DNA from: Arthrobacter nitrophenolicus
GTDB taxonomy: Bacteria > Actinomycetota > Actinomycetes > Actinomycetales > Micrococcaceae
Assembly: GCF_000332815.1 (NCBI RefSeq)
Contig: NZ_AOFD01000013.1
Span: 23,526 to 87,525, forward strand
Direction of reading: 5' to 3'
DNA length: 64,000 bases
Numbering within the stretch: the first letter of the stretch is position 1; every line of letters starts with the position of its first letter. Shown here piece after piece: positions 50,493-58,750 of the stretch. The translations under genes and the position numbers were made by a program. The notes under the pieces were generated by a model that worked only from the letters and a program-made list of their open reading frames with translations, was not told the origin of the DNA and did no database searches.

Positions 50493-51199
50493 TGGTGCAC
50501 ATGCGCCACATGGGGAACAGCGGAAAGTTTGCGGTTGTCGCCGGCATCGTTGCCGCGTTGCTGCTCGTGCTCACGGGGATGACCCTCGCCGAGCCGGTAT
50601 TCGTCGCGTTCCTTGGCGTGCTTGCCCTGGCGTATCTGTCCGCCATCGGCGAGGTCCTGGTGCGTGGCCGGCGGTTGGTGTTGCTCTGCGTCGGGGCCGG
50701 CACCAGCCTCACCGTCGGCTTTGCCCTGGCATTCCTGAGCACCTGGGAACTGGCCTTTGACGGCCAGTCCTCGTTCCTGGGCACGCCCCTGCCCACGGAT
50801 GATCCGGACAACTATTTCGTCGGTGCGGCGGTGTCCTATGTGGCAACGTTCCTGGTCCTGTTCATCGGTGCCGCCTGGCCTGCGGGCAGGCGGATTGCGC
50901 CGGCCCGGCGGCCCCCGGCGAAGCGGCGGCCGGCACCTTCCCGGCCGGCGGCCCAAGGAGCCGCATCCAGAGGCGCCGGACCGAAAGCGGGTGCAGCAAA
51001 AGGCAGCGCAGCACGGGTCAGCGCAGCAAAGGGCAGCGCTGCAAAAAGCGGGACAGCACGAAGCGGGGCGGTTCAGCGCGTTTCCGGGCCGGGGACCACG
51101 TCGCGCGTACCCCCGGCAGCCAAGCGGCCGTCGTCGCCCGTTGCTCCCGCCCGCAGGCCTGCGGCCAAGCCCGGCCCCGGTTCCACCCCGCGGCGCTGA
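50489..51199 (+). CDS. Membrane protein with Ala/Lys/Arg-rich low-complexity tail
   Basis: A 236-residue protein. Residues ~12-130 hold four hydrophobic helices (FAVVAGIVAALLLVLTGMTL; VFVAFLGVLALAYLSAIG; LVLLCVGAGTSLTVGFALAF; AAVSYVATFLVLFIGAAW); the last ~100 residues are a repetitive basic tail (AAKGSAARVSAAKGSAAK). The ATG overlaps the TetR stop (ATGA), so it may be the fourth gene of that operon. The tail gene region overlaps the convergent EamA gene by 127 nt. The function is unknown. Confidence 0.65.
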   Translation: MMVHMRHMGNSGKFAVVAGIVAALLLVLTGMTLAEPVFVAFLGVLALAYLSAIGEVLVRGRRLVLLCVGAGTSLTVGFALAFLSTWELAFDGQSSFLGTPLPTDDPDNYFVGAAVSYVATFLVLFIGAAWPAGRRIAPARRPPAKRRPAPSRPAAQGAASRGAGPKAGAAKGSAARVSAAKGSAAKSGTARSGAVQRVSGPGTTSRVPPAAKRPSSPVAPARRPAAKPGPGSTPRR

Positions 51200-52071
51200 C
51201 GCCGCCTGCCCAGGGTCAGCACCGCCGTCGCCACTCCGCCCAGGAGCAGGAGGCCGCCGGCGAGCTCGGTGGGCGTCGGCACCTCCCCCAGCACAAGCCA
51301 GGCGGCCGTCATCCCCACCACGGGGACCAGCAGCGTAAACGGGACAACGGCCGACGACGGGTGGCTGGCCAGGAGCCGGTTCCAGATGCCGTAGCCCACC
51401 AGTGAGGCAAAAACGGCGGTGTAGAGCGCGGTGAGGAGGGTGGGCGCCTGAAGGTTGGCGAGCGTGGCGAGGACCGCGTCCGGGCCGTCCACCAGCAGCG
51501 AGAGGGCGGTGAGGGGTACCGGAACCACGGCCCCGGACCAGACCACCAGGCCCAGCCCCGAGGCTGCTTTCGCTTTCCGGGCGATGACGTTTCCCGTCGC
51601 CCAGGACAGGGCAGCGGCGAGCACAATCAGGAACGGCAGCAGGGGCGCAACGGCACTCCGGCCCACGGCGACGACGGCGAGGCCTGCCACGCCCAGGACG
51701 ACGCCGGCCAGCTGCCTCCGGTTCGGCCGCTCGCCGAGGAACGCGGCGGCGAGGAGGACGGTCAGCAGCACCTGTGCCTGCAGGACGAGTGACGCAAGGC
51801 CGGCCGGCATGCCCAGCGCCATGGACAGGTAGAGCAGGCCGAACTGGCCCGCACTCATAAAGAGCCCGACGCCGAGGACCGCCTTCCAGCCCACGTCCGG
51901 CTTCCTGATGAAGAAGATCCAGGGCAGGACCACCAGGACGAAGCGCATGGCCACGAACAGGAGCGGGGGCACATCACCGCCGCCCGGGTGCAGGCCGATG
52001 TCGATCGCCACAAAGTTCAGGCCCCACAGCACGGCAACCAGCACGGCAAGCAGGGAGTCCCGGAGATTCAC
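51073..52071 (-). CDS. EamA/DMT-superfamily transporter
   Basis: A 332-residue drug/metabolite transporter with about ten helices in two EamA repeats (LLAVLVAVLWGLNFVAIDIG; LPFLIVLAAALSWATGNVIA). It exports an amino acid or related metabolite in characterised relatives; the substrate here is unknown. The last ~45 residues (RRRQRRGVEPGPG and following) are a basic, unconserved tail that overlaps the opposite-strand gene, so the true C-terminus may be shorter in function. Confidence 0.85.
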   Translation of the reverse strand: MNLRDSLLAVLVAVLWGLNFVAIDIGLHPGGGDVPPLLFVAMRFVLVVLPWIFFIRKPDVGWKAVLGVGLFMSAGQFGLLYLSMALGMPAGLASLVLQAQVLLTVLLAAAFLGERPNRRQLAGVVLGVAGLAVVAVGRSAVAPLLPFLIVLAAALSWATGNVIARKAKAASGLGLVVWSGAVVPVPLTALSLLVDGPDAVLATLANLQAPTLLTALYTAVFASLVGYGIWNRLLASHPSSAVVPFTLLVPVVGMTAAWLVLGEVPTPTELAGGLLLLGGVATAVLTLGRRRQRRGVEPGPGLAAGLRAGATGDDGRLAAGGTRDVVPGPETR

Positions 52072-52124
52072 GCTCCCTACTCTGCCAGAACCGCTATGCC
52101 AGAACCGCTCTGCCGGAACCCTGG

Positions 52125-52651
52125 CTAGTGGGCGCGGGGCACCTTGAACCTGGTGATCCTGGCGTCCTGCCCGTCCAGCTCCGCCCAGGGCTTTTCCGTC
52201 TCCAGCACGGTCAGGGCGCTGGTGGGGAAACGGGTGGCAGCGTCCATGTACGCGTCATGGTCGGAATCGCGGGAAGCCAGGTGCATCGCAAGGTCCTGCA
52301 CGCCCGGCAGGTGGGAGATCAGCATGAGCGTTGTCACGGTGTCCGGCACGTGGTTTATGACTGAGAGCATGCGGAGGGCGGAAGCGGCATACAGGCCGTC
52401 CTCGAGCTTCGGCGTGGGTGCCTTGTCCCCCAGCTCAGAGCACACCCAGGTGCAGGTCTGGCGCGTGCGCAGTGCGCTGGAGCAGAGGATGAAGTCAGGA
52501 TGATGTTGTGCTTGAGCAGCCAGCGCCCGGCCAGCGGCGCGTCCCGGTGCCCGCGCTCCTCCAGCGGTCGCTCATGGTCGGGCACACCGCCGGGCCAGTC
52601 AGCCTTGGCGTGGCGCATGATCACAAGGCGGCGAAGATGGTGCTCACTCAT
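52125..52651 (-). CDS. SixA-type phosphohistidine phosphatase, one frame break
   Basis: A small histidine-phosphatase-superfamily protein of about 175 residues that may remove phosphate from phosphohistidine proteins. The RHG-type motif appears as LVIMRHAKADWP, the second catalytic histidine as LMLISHLPGV. The frame breaks at about 52499: RWLLKHNII must join PDFILCSSALRTRQTCTWV, and one extra C does it. It overlaps nothing, and follows the EamA transporter on the same strand. Confidence 0.82.
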
Positions 52652-52800
52652 GCCCCAAGCCTAGCCAAACCCCCAGCCGCGGAGGCACATGCCGGCTGAC
52701 CCCGTATGCCAAAGGCGGCACATCCCGAAAGCGCCGTTGTTGCGTGAGGTACGAGCGCAGGCGCAGAGGGATCGTGCCGCCGTTGGCGGACGTTGAAAGA

Positions 52801-53664
52801 TCAGATCGAGTATTCCGGAGCGGCCCAGACCACGACCTCCGGGTGCTCGTAGAACCGGTAGCCCTGGCCGCGGACGGTGCGGACGGTGTTGGCGAGCCGG
52901 CCCAGCTTGGAGCGGAGGCGGCGGATGTGGACGTCGATGGTGCGCTCGTTGGGCACTTCCTCGGCGTTCCGCCACAGGCCTTCGAGCAGTTCGTCGCGGC
53001 CCACGGTGCGGGTGCCATTCTCCACCAGGTAGTTCAGGAGTTCGAACTCCTTGAACGTCAGGTTGAGCGATTCGCCGTCGAGGTGGACTTCGCGCCGGGC
53101 AAGGTCGATCAGGACACCGGACGGGCGCGGCTCCTGCGGCTGCTGCGGACGGGGCGTCTCGGTGCGCTGGCGGGAGTTTACGGTGGGGTCGCCAAAGGTG
53201 GACCGGACGACGTCGAGCGCGGAACCGGGGGTGCCGGCGGGGGCTACGGCAACCGCCGCGTAGCTTTCGGCGCCGGTTACCAGGGACTGGGCGTAGGCGC
53301 GGATTTCCTGCGCAAGCTTGGCGATGGAGGTGCCGGCCGCCGCGGCCGTTTCCTCGTCGATGCCCATGTACAGGACGAACCCGCGGGCAACATTGTCGTT
53401 GGCCACCGGGCGGACGGCATTGGGTCCTGCCACCACCGGCGTGGGTGCCGTGACAGGAGCAGACTCAGCCGCGGGAACGGCGCGGAGCTGCCCGTAGGAG
53501 TTGGGGTTGTAGCCCTGCGGCGCGTAGCCCTGGGCGGGAAAGCTGCTTCCGGAAGACGGCGAGACTGACGGGCGAGGGCCAAAGCCGGGGCGGAGGCCGG
53601 AGGGCTGGCCCGCCTTGGCGGCGTTACGGACAGAGATGTGGACGTATCCGGATGCAACTGACAT
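52801..53664 (-). CDS. Receiver-less OmpR/PhoB-type winged-helix protein
   Basis: A 287-residue protein. The C-terminal ~100 residues are a Trans_reg_C DNA-binding domain (SLNLTFKEFELLNYLVENG, NERTIDVHIRRLRSKLG, TVRTVRGQGYRFYEH). The N-terminal half lacks a response-regulator receiver: it has a ~75-residue Pro/Ser/Tyr-rich linker and a ~60-residue module (FVLYMGIDEETAAAAGTSIA, KLAQEIRAYAQSLV) that I cannot assign. It may bind DNA without phosphorylation, or need an unknown signal. A long non-coding region separates it from the two-component operon; GAGG 10 nt before the ATG may be its ribosome-binding site. Confidence 0.75.
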   Translation of the reverse strand: MSVASGYVHISVRNAAKAGQPSGLRPGFGPRPSVSPSSGSSFPAQGYAPQGYNPNSYGQLRAVPAAESAPVTAPTPVVAGPNAVRPVANDNVARGFVLYMGIDEETAAAAGTSIAKLAQEIRAYAQSLVTGAESYAAVAVAPAGTPGSALDVVRSTFGDPTVNSRQRTETPRPQQPQEPRPSGVLIDLARREVHLDGESLNLTFKEFELLNYLVENGTRTVGRDELLEGLWRNAEEVPNERTIDVHIRRLRSKLGRLANTVRTVRGQGYRFYEHPEVVVWAAPEYSI

Positions 53665-54368
53665 GGATTGCTTACCTCAATGTGAATGGCCGCCATCGCG
53701 GCTCGAATGCTGGGTTTCCCCGCAATGCGAACTGGGGAGGGGCGCCCGACGCTGGGCTTGGGGGCGAATGCCTAAGAACTTCGAGGGGTGGAGAAGGTCA
53801 GGCGTGCATTCGACAACAGCGCATGTCGCAGCAGCTGATGTGCTGGGCCAATATTCTGCGGCTGCAGGTGCTGTTGAGTTCTTGTTCACATTGGAAGTGT
53901 GCAGCGTAACAATGGCAACTTGCAAGTAACAATGGACCAGATCGTCCGCATTGTGAGACGAAATGCTCTATTGTGGCGCAGATCACGATTCTGACGGAGG
54001 CCAAAGAATAACATTCGTTATCCGATTCTATGTCCCGTGCAGCGCTGTCCACAGAATTTCCTTCGCCCATCGGGGCTTCCTAGCCATTTTTATTCAACTG
54101 AGTGCGAAATGCCAAAATTGCCCCTTACTCCCCGGGCACGTGTCCAGCGGCGCGCGGAGCAAGGGAAGAAAATTTTCCCGACGGACCCACCTGAATCGGC
54201 CGGGAGACGCCTGGAATCACCTCCAATGCCTCAAGTTGGTTGAGCGTTGCTGCTCCATGCCGCCCGTTCCGGGGGCCGTCGCGGTATCCAGCTGGCTAGG
54301 CTGGGATTCACAGCCCGGTCACAGGAATCCCTTAGCCGGGCCATACCGAAGGATCGGAGAGTTGTTCC
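53665..54368. other. 700-bp non-coding region between two regulator genes
   Basis: This region is less GC-rich than the rest and holds no supported gene. It contains two exact GTAACAATGG repeats 20 bp apart (53906-53915 and 53926-53935), a CRP/GlxR-like TGTGG-N6-TCACG (53972-53987), and ATAAC-N4-GTTAT (54008-54021). A regulatory region or an undetected small RNA is possible. Confidence 0.4.
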
Positions 54369-55109
54369 ATGGCCACACCGCACTCCACCACGAACAACCT
54401 GCCCAAGCTCTCACACCCGGACGGCTCCCCTATCCGCGCCCTGGTGGTGGACGACGAGCCCAGCCTCTCTGAACTGATGAGCATGGGACTGCGCATGGCG
54501 GGCTGGTCCGTTGCTGTCGCCGCAGACGGCCCCGAGGCAGTGAAGCTCGCCAAGGACTTCCGCCCGGACGTCCTGGTGCTGGATGTCATGCTCCCCGGAT
54601 TCGACGGCGTGGAGCTGCTGGGCAGGATCCGTGCATTCGCACCCGAGGTCCCGGCGCTCTTCCTCACCGCGAAGGACGCCATCCAGGACCGCATCGTAGG
54701 ACTGGCAGCGGGCGGCGACGATTACGTCACCAAGCCTTTCAGCATGGAAGAGGTCCTGCTCCGGCTCCACCGGCTGGTACAGCGTTCCGGCGTGGCCGCC
54801 ATGGACACCTCCGAACTGGTGGTGGGCGACCTGGTGCTCAACGTGGACACCCGGGAGGTGACACGGGCGGGCCAGGACGTCCAGCTCACCGCCACCCAGT
54901 TTGAACTCCTCCGCTATTTGATGGAGAACCCCAAGCGCGTCATCAGCAAAGCGCAGATCCTGGACCGGGTCTGGGACTACGACTTCGGCGGCCAGGCCAA
55001 CATCGTGGAGCTCTACATCTCGTACCTCCGCAAGAAGATCGACGCCGCCCACCCGCCGATGATCCACACCGTGCGCGGTGCTGGCTACGTCATCAAGCCG
55101 GCGGAGTAG
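54369..55109 (+). CDS. OmpR-family response regulator
   Basis: A 246-residue DNA-binding response regulator. The receiver has the acidic pair DDE (residues 28-30), phospho-accepting Asp72 (VLDVMLPGFDG) and Lys in YVTKPF; the C-terminal winged helix is complete (LTATQFELLRYLMENPKRVI, LYISYLRKKI, TVRGAGYVI). It lies 6 nt before its histidine kinase gene, so they form an operon. GGAGAG is 8 nt before the ATG. Target genes are unknown. Confidence 0.92.
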   Translation: MATPHSTTNNLPKLSHPDGSPIRALVVDDEPSLSELMSMGLRMAGWSVAVAADGPEAVKLAKDFRPDVLVLDVMLPGFDGVELLGRIRAFAPEVPALFLTAKDAIQDRIVGLAAGGDDYVTKPFSMEEVLLRLHRLVQRSGVAAMDTSELVVGDLVLNVDTREVTRAGQDVQLTATQFELLRYLMENPKRVISKAQILDRVWDYDFGGQANIVELYISYLRKKIDAAHPPMIHTVRGAGYVIKPAE

Positions 55110-55115
55110 GAAGCC

Positions 55116-56615
55116 ATGGCCACCCCTCAAGCTCCGGCAGCCCACCCCCGGAGCTTGTTCAAGCCCGCCACCTGGCACCTGCGCACCCGCCTTATCGCGT
55201 TGGCCATGGCGCTGCTGATCGCCATCTGCGGAGCCGTGGGCGTGGCCAGTTATGCCTCCATGGATGCCTTCCTCACCCGCCAGCTGGACGACCAGCTCAA
55301 CCAGGCCGCGGACCGGGCCAACGATCCCGGCCGCCCTCCCATGGGCGGCTTCAACGGCAGGGATCCGCTGGATGCACGCGGGCAGAGCGTGGGGACCGTC
55401 AACGCAAGAATCGTCAGTGGCCAGGTGAACAGCGGCGGCTTTCTTGCCTCCGACACCACGCGGGCCCCACTGTCCACAGAGGATAAAGAGATCCTGCTGG
55501 AACTGCCCGCCGATGGCCGCCCCGTGGACCGGACATTATCCAATGGCGGATACCGCCTGGTTGCCGTGCAGACCAACTTTGGCGATGTCCTGGTGACCGG
55601 CCTGCCGCTCGCCGGCAAGGAAAGCACCCTCGCCTCCCTGGTCTGGACCTTCGTGTTCGTGTCCCTGGCGGGGCTGCTGATGATCGGGCTGGTGGGAACC
55701 GTCCTGATCCGGCGCACCATGAAGCCCCTGGAGCAGCTGTCCGAGGTTGCCACGCGGGTGTCGCAACTGCCCCTCGATGCCGGCGAGGTGGCGCTGGCAG
55801 TCCGCGTGCCGCCGTCGAACTCCAACCCCGGAACAGAAGTGGGCAGCGTGGGGCACGCGCTGAACCTCATGCTGGACAACGTGGCGAACGCGCTGCAGGC
55901 CCGGCAGAAGAGCGAGACCAAGGTGCGGCAGTTCGTTGCCGACGCCTCGCACGAGCTGCGGACGCCGCTGACGGCGATCCGCGGGTACACCGAGCTGATG
56001 CGGATGACCGAGGACTTCACACCGGACGGGCAGAAGTCGCTGGCCAGGGTGCAGAGCCAGTCCGAGCGGATGACGGCACTGGTGGAAGACCTGCTGCTGC
56101 TGGCACGGCTGGACGAGGGGCAGCCCCTGAAGCTCAGCGAGGTGGATCTCACGCAACTCGTGGTGGAGAGCGTGAGTGACGAAAAGGTCATGGCCCCTGC
56201 CCACACCTGGCGGCTGGAACTGCCCGACGAGCCGGTCCTGGTCAACGGGGACGCCGCTCAGTTGCGGCAGGTCCTGATGAACCTGCTGTCGAATGCACGC
56301 AAGCACACGCCGGCGGGAACCACGGTGGTCACCGGCGTCGGCACCACATCCGAGGGCGCTGCGGTGGTGACCGTAACGGACGACGGCGGCGGCATCCCCG
56401 AGGAGTTCGTGGACCACGTGTTTTCCCGGTTCGCCCGCGCAGACGCAGCGCGGAAGGGTGCAGGTGACCAGGCGGGGGCCTCGGCCGCTGAGGGAACCAG
56501 CGGACTCGGCTTGTCCATCGTGCAATCCATTGTCGAGGCGCATGGCGGCAAGGTCACGGTGACGTCACAGCCCGGGAGGACACAGTTCGCCATCCAATTG
56601 CCTCTGATGCGCTAG
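55116..56615 (+). CDS. Sensor histidine kinase
   Basis: A 499-residue membrane kinase partnering the upstream regulator. Two helices (about 24-47 and 173-197) flank an extracytoplasmic sensor region; then HAMP, the dimerisation/H-box DASHELRTPLTAIRGY (His279), and the catalytic domain with N-box LMNLLSNARKHTP, G1 VTDDGGGIP and G2 GTSGLGLSIVQS. It should sense a signal outside the membrane and phosphorylate the OmpR regulator. No ligand can be read from the sequence. Confidence 0.92.
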   Translation: MATPQAPAAHPRSLFKPATWHLRTRLIALAMALLIAICGAVGVASYASMDAFLTRQLDDQLNQAADRANDPGRPPMGGFNGRDPLDARGQSVGTVNARIVSGQVNSGGFLASDTTRAPLSTEDKEILLELPADGRPVDRTLSNGGYRLVAVQTNFGDVLVTGLPLAGKESTLASLVWTFVFVSLAGLLMIGLVGTVLIRRTMKPLEQLSEVATRVSQLPLDAGEVALAVRVPPSNSNPGTEVGSVGHALNLMLDNVANALQARQKSETKVRQFVADASHELRTPLTAIRGYTELMRMTEDFTPDGQKSLARVQSQSERMTALVEDLLLLARLDEGQPLKLSEVDLTQLVVESVSDEKVMAPAHTWRLELPDEPVLVNGDAAQLRQVLMNLLSNARKHTPAGTTVVTGVGTTSEGAAVVTVTDDGGGIPEEFVDHVFSRFARADAARKGAGDQAGASAAEGTSGLGLSIVQSIVEAHGGKVTVTSQPGRTQFAIQLPLMR

Positions 56616-56650
56616 ATTTCACAACTCGACGCGCCGATGCCGTGATGTCC

Positions 56651-56666
56651 GTTACCTAAATGTGAC
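56651..56666 (+). promoter_or_regulatory. Direct GTTAC-N6-GTGAC repeat, MtrA-like site candidate
   Basis: GTTAC (56651-56655) and GTGAC (56662-56666) are 11 bp apart, one helical turn, upstream of the riboswitch and cell-wall gene. MtrA binds GTNAC-type direct repeats before rpf and cell-wall genes in relatives. The match is short, so this is only a candidate. Confidence 0.3.
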
Positions 56667-56730
56667 TTATGCGCCCATCTCCTGTACCGTCGATTAGGTA
56701 CGGTTCCCGTTCGGGCCGTATATCCGGATG

Positions 56731-56888
56731 ACGCCAAGCTCTGCCACTTCCCGGATTCCGCTTGATCGAAGGCAGAGGCGGGGGACCCACCGTCCCGGGC
56801 ACTGATTGCCCTTGGGGTTAAGCCAGCACGTGATTTTTCCGTGCGGCCGGATGCCCTCATCCGAACCCGACAGCTAACTCCGCAGGTG
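56731..56888 (+). ncRNA. ydaO/yuaA-type c-di-AMP riboswitch
   Basis: The leader of the cell-wall gene carries the conserved blocks of the c-di-AMP (ydaO) riboswitch in order: GGCGGGGGACCCA, TTGGGGTTAAGCC and GAACCCGACAGCTAACTC, with compatible pairing and spacing. Such riboswitches sit before peptidoglycan-remodelling genes in actinobacteria (for example rpf genes) and usually turn them off when c-di-AMP rises. Boundaries are approximate. Confidence 0.85.
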
Positions 56889-56904
56889 TGAGAGGCGATT
56901 CATC

Positions 56905-57615
56905 ATGTTTACATTCCCGGCTAAACCGCGCCCAAAAAAGGGCTCAGACAGCGATTCCCAGCGTCCGGAAGGCAAGAAGTTCACCCTCGGCAAGCGCGCC
57001 GCGGTCCTCGCAACGTCCGGTGCGCTGCTGGTAGGTATTGGCGCCGCCGGCCAGGCGACTAATGCTTTGATTCCGGCCGCAACCACCACCAGCACCTCGG
57101 CGGCGTCCTCCGATGCGCAGATGAGCATCGAAAAGAGCGAGATCCGGTCCAACCCTGCCGAGTCCCCCGCCCCCGCCGAAATCAACGTTGTTCCGCAGGC
57201 CGCCGAGCCCGCCCCGGCACCCGCACCGGAGCCCGCCCCCGCCGCAGAACCTGCTCCGGCACCCGAGCCCGCTCCTGCACCGGAGCCTGCTCCCGTCGTC
57301 GCGGTCAATGACCCGGCAGGCGCCCAGGCCTACGCGGCCGGCCAGCTCGGTTCCTACGGCTGGGCCCAGGACCAGATGCAGTGCCTGGTGACGCTGTGGA
57401 CCAAGGAATCCGACTGGACCACCACGGCAACCAACCCCAGCAGCGGTGCCTACGGCATCGTCCAGTCCTTGCCCGCCGAGAAGATGGCAAGCGCCGGTGC
57501 GGACTACCTCACCAACTACCGCACGCAGATCAACTGGGGCCTGAACTACATCAAGGAGCGCTACCAGTCCCCCTGTGGCGCGCTGAACTTCCACTACGCC
57601 AACAACTGGTACTAA
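56905..57615 (+). CDS. Secreted lytic-transglycosylase-like protein (aggregation-promoting-factor C-terminal domain)
   Basis: A 236-residue exported protein. A basic N-terminus and hydrophobic signal (KRAAVLATSGALLVGIGAAG) are followed by a spacer with PAPEPAP-type repeats (about residues 95-130) and a C-terminal lysozyme-like domain (QCLVTLWTKESDW with the candidate catalytic Glu; NPSSGAYGIVQSLPAEKM; NFHYANNWY). It likely cuts or remodels peptidoglycan during growth or resuscitation. The c-di-AMP riboswitch in its leader supports a cell-wall role. Confidence 0.85.
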   Translation: MFTFPAKPRPKKGSDSDSQRPEGKKFTLGKRAAVLATSGALLVGIGAAGQATNALIPAATTTSTSAASSDAQMSIEKSEIRSNPAESPAPAEINVVPQAAEPAPAPAPEPAPAAEPAPAPEPAPAPEPAPVVAVNDPAGAQAYAAGQLGSYGWAQDQMQCLVTLWTKESDWTTTATNPSSGAYGIVQSLPAEKMASAGADYLTNYRTQINWGLNYIKERYQSPCGALNFHYANNWY

Positions 57616-57633
57616 ACCGCAGCAGAGGTACAG

Positions 57634-57678
57634 AACGGTGGTTGAGTCTGTCGAAACCCGACAGGCTCAACCACCGTT
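57634..57678. repeat. Palindromic GGTTGAG/CTCAACC hairpin, REP-like
   Basis: AACGGTGGTTGAGTCTGTCG and its complement (one G-U position) flank AAACC. The core GGTTGAG-CTGTCG-AAACC resembles a short palindrome I have seen dispersed in actinobacterial genomes. It may also end transcription from both sides. Confidence 0.6.
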
Positions 57679-57682
57679 TGTG

Positions 57683-58057
57683 TTAAGAATCCCGTCCGGG
57701 GATGTACTGCACCGCCCACCTGTTGCCGTCCGGATCGGCGAAGTAGACGAAGTGGCCCCAATCCTGCAAGTCCACGTCGCTGACGTCCACGCCGTTCTCC
57801 TTGAGGTGGCGGTGCGCGGCATCGATGTCGTTGACCACCAGCTGGAGGTTGGAGCCGGTCCCCGGAGGGGCGTCCGTGAGTCCTTCCCCGATGCAGATGG
57901 AGCAGGCCGAGCCCGGCGGCGTCAGCTGGACGAAGCGGATGGACTCAGTGGGCCGCTGGTCGAAATCGGCATTGAAGCCCACCTTGTTGACGTAAAAATC
58001 CTTGGCGCGGTCCACGTCGGACACAGGGACAAACACGAGTTCAAGTTTCCAGTCCAT
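57683..58057 (-). CDS. VOC-superfamily (glyoxalase-like) protein
   Basis: A 124-residue protein with two VOC motifs (FVPVSDVDRAKDFYVNKVGF; FADPDGNRWAVQYIPG). Such proteins are metal-dependent dioxygenases, isomerases or resistance proteins; the substrate is unknown. ATG 58057 was preferred to a GTG at 58063 because MDWKLE is the family-like start. It lies downstream of upp on the same strand. Confidence 0.75.
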   Translation of the reverse strand: MDWKLELVFVPVSDVDRAKDFYVNKVGFNADFDQRPTESIRFVQLTPPGSACSICIGEGLTDAPPGTGSNLQLVVNDIDAAHRHLKENGVDVSDVDLQDWGHFVYFADPDGNRWAVQYIPGRDS

Positions 58058-58102
58058 GGGCACAGGCTACGGCTGCGCTCCTTGTCTTGGAAGGCTTGAA
58101 CC

Positions 58103-58738
58103 TCAGCCGGCGATGCCGTAGAGGCGGTCTCCCGCATCCCCGAGGCCGGGAACAATGTAGGACTTGTCGTTCAGCTTTTCGTCAATGGAGGCCAGGACGA
58201 TGGTGACATTGGCGTCCGAAAGCTCCTCTTCCAGCTTGGCGAGGCCCTCGGGTGCGGCCAGCAGGCAGATGCACGTGACGTCCGAGGCGCCGCGCTTGAA
58301 CAGGAACTTGATGGCCTCGCGCAGGGTTCCGCCGGTGGCGAGCATCGGGTCCAGGACGAAGATCTGGCGGCCGGTGAGGTCCTCGGGAAGCCGCTCGGCG
58401 TAGGTGATGATGTCCAGGGTTTCCTCATCCCGGGCCATGCCAAGGAAGCCCACTTCGACGGTGGGGACCAGCTTGGTCATGCCCTCGAGCATGCCCAGGC
58501 CTGCGCGCAGGATGGGAACCACCAGCGGGGTGGGCTTGGTGAATGCGGTTCCCACGGTGGTGCTGACGGGCGTTTCAATGGTGACGGGTTCGGTGCGGAC
58601 TTCGCGGGTTGCCTCGTAAGCGAGGAGGGTCACCAGCTCTTCGGTCAGCTGCCGGAACACCGGGGACGGGGTGTTTTTGTCCCTCAGGACGGTGAGCTTA
58701 TGGGCGACGAGCGGGTGGTCCACAACGAGAGTTCGCAT
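58103..58738 (-). CDS. upp: Uracil phosphoribosyltransferase
   Basis: It salvages uracil with PRPP to make UMP. The 211-residue protein is the normal length, with PRPP loop [13 protein letters not shown] and the [22 protein letters not shown] motifs. TAGTTT ends 6 nt before the ATG, so a leaderless start is likely. It is followed by the PAP2 gene upstream on the same strand and by tadA divergently. Confidence 0.95.
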   Translation of the reverse strand: MRTLVVDHPLVAHKLTVLRDKNTPSPVFRQLTEELVTLLAYEATREVRTEPVTIETPVSTTVGTAFTKPTPLVVPILRAGLGMLEGMTKLVPTVEVGFLGMARDEETLDIITYAERLPEDLTGRQIFVLDPMLATGGTLREAIKFLFKRGASDVTCICLLAAPEGLAKLEEELSDANVTIVLASIDEKLNDKSYIVPGLGDAGDRLYGIAG

Positions 58739-58750
58739 GCGTCAAAACTA

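Noticed and set aside
54008..54021. ATAAC-N4-GTTAT as a firm operator
   Set aside because: The half-sites are only 5 bp and such pairs arise by chance in this less GC-rich region. It is listed only as part of the region description.
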